A stretch of 64,000 nt of DNA from assembly GCF_000285535.1 (NCBI RefSeq), contig NZ_HE610987.1, positions 136,143-200,142 on the forward strand, given 5' to 3'. Made by a program: the position numbers and the translations under genes. Source of the stretch: Bacillus timonensis (GTDB lineage Bacteria; Bacillota; Bacilli; Bacillales; Bacillaceae_L). Below the pieces are notes generated by a model that had not been told where the DNA came from, searched no databases, and saw only the letters and a program-made list of their open reading frames with translations. Position 1 is the stretch's first letter; every line of letters begins with the position of its first letter. Positions 63,045 through 64,000 of this stretch are shown one piece after another.

Positions 63045-64000
63045 TTACTTAATCACTACGTATTCCAAATCTACAAGTTTTGCATAAGTTTCGATTTGAT
63101 CAGTAGTTAGATTCAATGACACAACTGTATGGTGACCGCCACCATTTTCTATCCAAGCTTTAACCCCATCTTGGAAGTTCGGTTTAACCTCCCAAAGTAC
63201 ACGTGCTACCGGAAGATTAGGTGCTGGAACAGTTGGTTCAAAAGCAGAAACTTCGTTGATTAATAGTTTATAATGAGTACCGAAGTCAGCCATAGATACA
63301 ACAACACCATCTCCTGCTTTTCCGTCAAATACTAAACGTGCAGGATCCTCACGATCACCAATACCTAATGGAGATACGATAATTTTAGGTTTGTTGCTTG
63401 CTAGGGTTGGGTCTACTTCGAGCATATGTGACTGAAGAATAGATTCTTGACCGGCTGCTAATTCATACGTGTAATCTTCCATAAATCCAGTTGATTGGTT
63501 ATGGCTCATCACTTTTAGTAAACGATCCAGTGCTGCCGTCTTCCAATCTCCTTCACCAGCAAAACCATATCCTTGTGCCATCAAACGTTGAACTGCTAAA
63601 CCAGGAAGCTGTTTCATACCATGCAAATCTTCAAAGTTTGATGTGAAGGCATTGTACCCACCCTCATCAAGGAAACGCTTAATCGCAATTTCATAGCTTG
63701 CTTGTACTTTTACACTAGCTTCCCATTCTTCTTTACTGTAAGTGCCATAATCAAATTCATAAAGCTCTTCATATTCTGCAAACAATGCATTAATTTCTTC
63801 ATCCGTAACAGCATTCACATATTGAACTAAATCTCCAATACCAAAATAGTCAACTGTCCACCCTAATTGAATTTGCGCTTCAATCTTATCTCCATCCGTA
63901 ACTGCAACATTCCGCATGTTATCACCGAAGCGTGCAACTTTAATATTGAAGCTTTCATTATAAGCAACCGCTACGTCCATCCAATCTGCAATTTGTTTTT
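63045..64000 (-). CDS. araA: L-arabinose isomerase, C-terminal part (cut by window edge)
   Basis: The frame is open to the right edge (residues read KQIADWMDVAVAYNE from the edge inward), so this is the last 317 residues of a gene of about 495. It converts L-arabinose to L-ribulose with Mn2+. Visible active-site regions are GYGFAGEGDWKTAAL (Glu), FMEDYTYEL (Glu), QSHMLEVDP (His) and GGGHHTVV (His). The next gene downstream is a sugar symporter. The truncation is due to the window, not a broken gene. Confidence 0.96.
   Translation of the reverse strand, partial: KQIADWMDVAVAYNESFNIKVARFGDNMRNVAVTDGDKIEAQIQLGWTVDYFGIGDLVQYVNAVTDEEINALFAEYEELYEFDYGTYSKEEWEASVKVQASYEIAIKRFLDEGGYNAFTSNFEDLHGMKQLPGLAVQRLMAQGYGFAGEGDWKTAALDRLLKVMSHNQSTGFMEDYTYELAAGQESILQSHMLEVDPTLASNKPKIIVSPLGIGDREDPARLVFDGKAGDGVVVSMADFGTHYKLLINEVSAFEPTVPAPNLPVARVLWEVKPNFQDGVKAWIENGGGHHTVVSLNLTTDQIETYAKLVDLEYVVIK

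Noticed and set aside
63045-64000. Truncated araA pseudogene
   Set aside because: The frame stays open to the window edge with good family residues, so the missing N-terminus lies outside the window.

Overview
The window looks like a chromosomal segment of a low-GC, aerobic, spore-forming-type Bacillaceae (Bacillus/Neobacillus/Mesobacillus-like). The reasons are strong AGGAGG ribosome sites, frequent GTG/TTG starts, and typical Bacillus families (ykuK, ywqJ/ywqK/ywqL-like genes, a seven-gene Mrp antiporter, hssRS-hrtAB, S-box riboswitches, xylAB/xylR). No rRNA, tRNA, CRISPR array, intact insertion sequence or prophage was recognised.

Layout. 1-4.6 kb: ykuK, an SseB-like gene, then a polymorphic deaminase toxin with its MORN-type immunity gene and endonuclease V. 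4.8-10.7 kb: complete mrpABCDEFG operon (minus strand). 10.9-14.8 kb: universal stress protein, a frameshifted integrase remnant, and a membrane-anchored PQQ dehydrogenase fused to cytochrome c that carries the Asp-x-Asp signature of lanthanide-dependent enzymes. 15.3-18.3 kb: TRAP transporter. 18.4-24.8 kb: cupin, DUF3231 protein, a small heme-oxidase-like membrane protein, and the heme-stress system hrtB-hrtA-hssR-hssS. I see HssR-type direct repeats in front of both hrtB and the small membrane protein. 25.8-29.4 kb: PAS-GGDEF-EAL and chemotaxis receptor pair. 29.7-36.1 kb: a YcdB-like gene broken by an 11-bp duplication, small membrane proteins with an XRE regulator, a DUF4309-GH3 hexosaminidase, coaA and a YczE-type protein.

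36.4-50.7 kb is a pentose/xylo-oligosaccharide island: YesM/YesN-type two-component system, sugar ABC transporter, YesL, polysaccharide deacetylase, aldo/keto reductase, xylB, xylA, divergent xylR, and an intracellular GH43 glycosidase. XylR-type operators overlap the xylA and GH43 promoters and a cre-like site lies in the xylA leader. It probably continues at the right edge with a sugar:H+ symporter and araA (cut by the window). 50.9-57.1 kb is a five-gene operon (acetoacetyl-CoA synthetase, Cys-less SCP2-type thiolase, Zn-ribbon/OB partner, MHS transporter, canonical thiolase) for import and CoA-dependent cleavage of a short keto acid. 57.2-61.0 kb is sulfur metabolism: a MetY-CoA-binding fusion behind a SAM-I riboswitch, a second SAM-I riboswitch with its own promoter and terminator but no gene of its own, and a short sulfite-reductase-type flavoprotein.

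Intergenic space is unusually rich in dispersed repeats: 52-bp modular units (seven in tandem at 42.6-42.9 kb, others at 4.7 and 14.8 kb), GGGACAGGTTCA-type palindromes, and two larger structured elements at 16.4 and 24.9-25.1 kb. All family assignments were made by reading translated sequence and motifs; no database search was run.
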